A stretch of 64,000 bases of DNA from Nemertoderma westbladi. Taxonomy: Eukaryota; Xenacoelomorpha; Nemertodermatida; Nemertodermatidae. Position 1 is the first letter of the stretch. Each line of letters begins with the position of its first letter. Made by a program: the position numbers and the translations under genes. The notes beneath the pieces are model-generated. The model searched no databases, had not been told where the DNA came from, and saw only the letters and a program-made list of their open reading frames with translations. Of the stretch, positions 62,895-64,000 are shown piece by piece. The stretch is from positions 1-64,000 of the forward strand of contig JAUCBJ010007443.1 in the NCBI GenBank assembly GCA_032718475.1, given 5' to 3'.

Positions 62895-64000
62895 TAGCCA
62901 TACGACATTAGACTGCCTTGCCACAGCATGACTGGTCCTCTCTGTTGCAACAGCCAAGTGTGAGATCCAGCTTCACACTACAGCTGAGCAACAGGTATGA
63001 GGCTCTTGCCTCTGAGGCGGCAGATCACTGTGAGGGCTATACTGCCTTTACAGAAGCAGTTAAGTTAGCAGCTGCAGAAACAGTTCCTGTATACCCCCGA
63101 CATAGGAAAAGGGCCCCCTGGACTGAAAACAGGATTCAGAGGTGCTGAAATGACCTTTATAAGGCGCAGAAAGAGTCCCGACTCAAACAGATTACAGCAG
63201 CCAAGAATGCAGTTAAGGCTGCATCTAGGTCCCTGAACAGGCAGTACTCTGTTAATCTACAGGAGCTAATAAACCAACAGGTTGATGCCATCAATGATGC
63301 TGACTACAGCAGGCAATCATCCCAGGCATGGAAATCAATCAATCTGCTTACAGGGCGGAAAAGCCAACCAACCACCAAGGTTAAGGCTGAATCACCAGCC
63401 GATCGCCTCGATGGTTGGAAAGCCCACTTTGAAAAGCTCCTCAATAATGACAGGGTATTGCCTGATAACTTTATAGAAGTAAAAGTGTCTGAGTCTGTAC
63501 TGCCAGATATTCCCATTGGCGATATCTCCTTTGCAGAAGTGAAGGCTGCTGCAAAGAGCATTAAGACCAATCGTGCCAGTGGAGTAGATGGTGTTCCTCC
63601 TGAGGTCTTTAAAATACCTGAGTGTTTAAAGCTCATCTATCCCATCATAGTAGACATGTACCGAACAACAAGAGTCCCACAAAAAATGAAAACAAATAAA
63701 TTGGTGCCAGTTCCCAAGAAGGGCAACCTAACACTCTATGGTTCTTTTCGGGGAATCTCATTGATCTCGATTGCTGCAAAGCTATACAACAGGATTCTAT
63801 TAAATCGCATCAGGGATCCCATTGAGAGACTGCTCCGTGGAAATCAGAATGGGTTCCGTAAAGGTCGTGGGACCATGGAGCCCATTTTGGCACTTAGAAG
63901 GATAATTGAAGAATTATCAAAAAGAAAGACAGGCATCTGGCTGTTATCTTTGTTGACTTCTTCAAGGCCTTTGATTCAGTCTCTCGCTCACGTATGTTCA
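62895..64000 (+). mobile_element. Second non-LTR retrotransposon remnant, cut by the window end
   Basis: This is a different LINE lineage from the one at 60-62 kb. No endonuclease domain is seen: a stop lies upstream in the same frame (TAG near 62896) and recognisable protein starts right after it. The linker and the N-terminal part of the reverse transcriptase follow, and the element continues past 64000. At least two lesions are visible. It resembles RTE- or Ingi-like ORF2 proteins in motif style, but I do not assign a clade. Confidence 0.75.
62918..64000 (+). pseudogene. LINE linker and reverse-transcriptase fragment with stop and frameshift
   Basis: The frame from 62918 reads HDWSSLL and FTLQLSNRYEAL (linker), then KRAPWTENRIQ, and meets TGA at 63146-63148. 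The same frame then stays open with NDLYKAQKESR and SSQAWKSINLLTG. Reverse-transcriptase motifs follow: NRASGVDGVPPEVFK, FRGISLISIAAKLYNRILL and NQNGFRKGRGTMEPILALRR. At about 63934 the reading shifts by one base: the next motif, HLAVIFVDFFKAFDSVSRSR (motif A), is in another frame up to the window end. The motif B and C region is outside the window. Two lesions in about 1 kb make this a dead copy. Confidence 0.8.

Noticed and set aside
63304-63636. Minus-strand 110-codon frame
   Set aside because: It is antisense to a clear reverse-transcriptase reading frame of the second LINE.

Overview
This is eukaryotic, almost certainly animal, DNA. About 87% of the window is one tandem satellite; the rest is AT-rich DNA with non-LTR retrotransposon remnants and one plausible minus-strand coding exon with a canonical GT splice donor. 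Nothing bacterial or viral is visible. The species cannot be named from the sequence. Recurrent ACCGGTA and TAGGCCTA words, long C and G runs and several LINE lineages suggest a (marine?) invertebrate, but that is only a hint.

Layout. Positions 1-56413 hold a head-to-tail satellite with a 61-bp monomer, roughly 900 copies, running off the left edge. It is interrupted once, at 49262-50605, by a 1,344-bp non-autonomous DNA transposon with imperfect terminal inverted repeats and an exact 8-bp target duplication (TACAGTTG). Removing the element and one duplication copy restores the monomer perfectly, so there is one array, not two. The array has higher-order structure: blocks duplicated at 2,196-bp, about 8.2-kb and about 7.47-kb offsets, a 612-bp tandem duplication, and a 279-bp higher-order unit made of 61- and 48-bp monomers near the right edge. 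Sequence variation is concentrated in about 19 nt around the monomer join, while a 42-nt core is nearly invariant; the 48-bp monomers lack exactly the variable part.

Because the monomer has no stop trinucleotide on the + strand and 61 is not a multiple of 3, all three forward frames stay open for kilobases, up to 41 kb. I do not consider these genes.

Positions 56414-64000 contain, in order: a hairpin with AATAAA on both strands at the array edge; a second hairpin; a decayed 3' end of a CR1/L2/Jockey-type LINE (56958-57178); degenerate C-rich repeats and homopolymer runs; a minus-strand EF-hand-like exon (58259-58405) pointing towards the satellite; a 10-bp tandem repeat; a 5'-truncated, frameshifted LINE with endonuclease and reverse-transcriptase regions (about 60170-62448); a four-copy minisatellite (62459-62640); and a second, different broken LINE (62895 to the window end). 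No gene network is visible: this is a satellite edge with a graveyard of transposable elements, and possibly a host gene beginning beside it.
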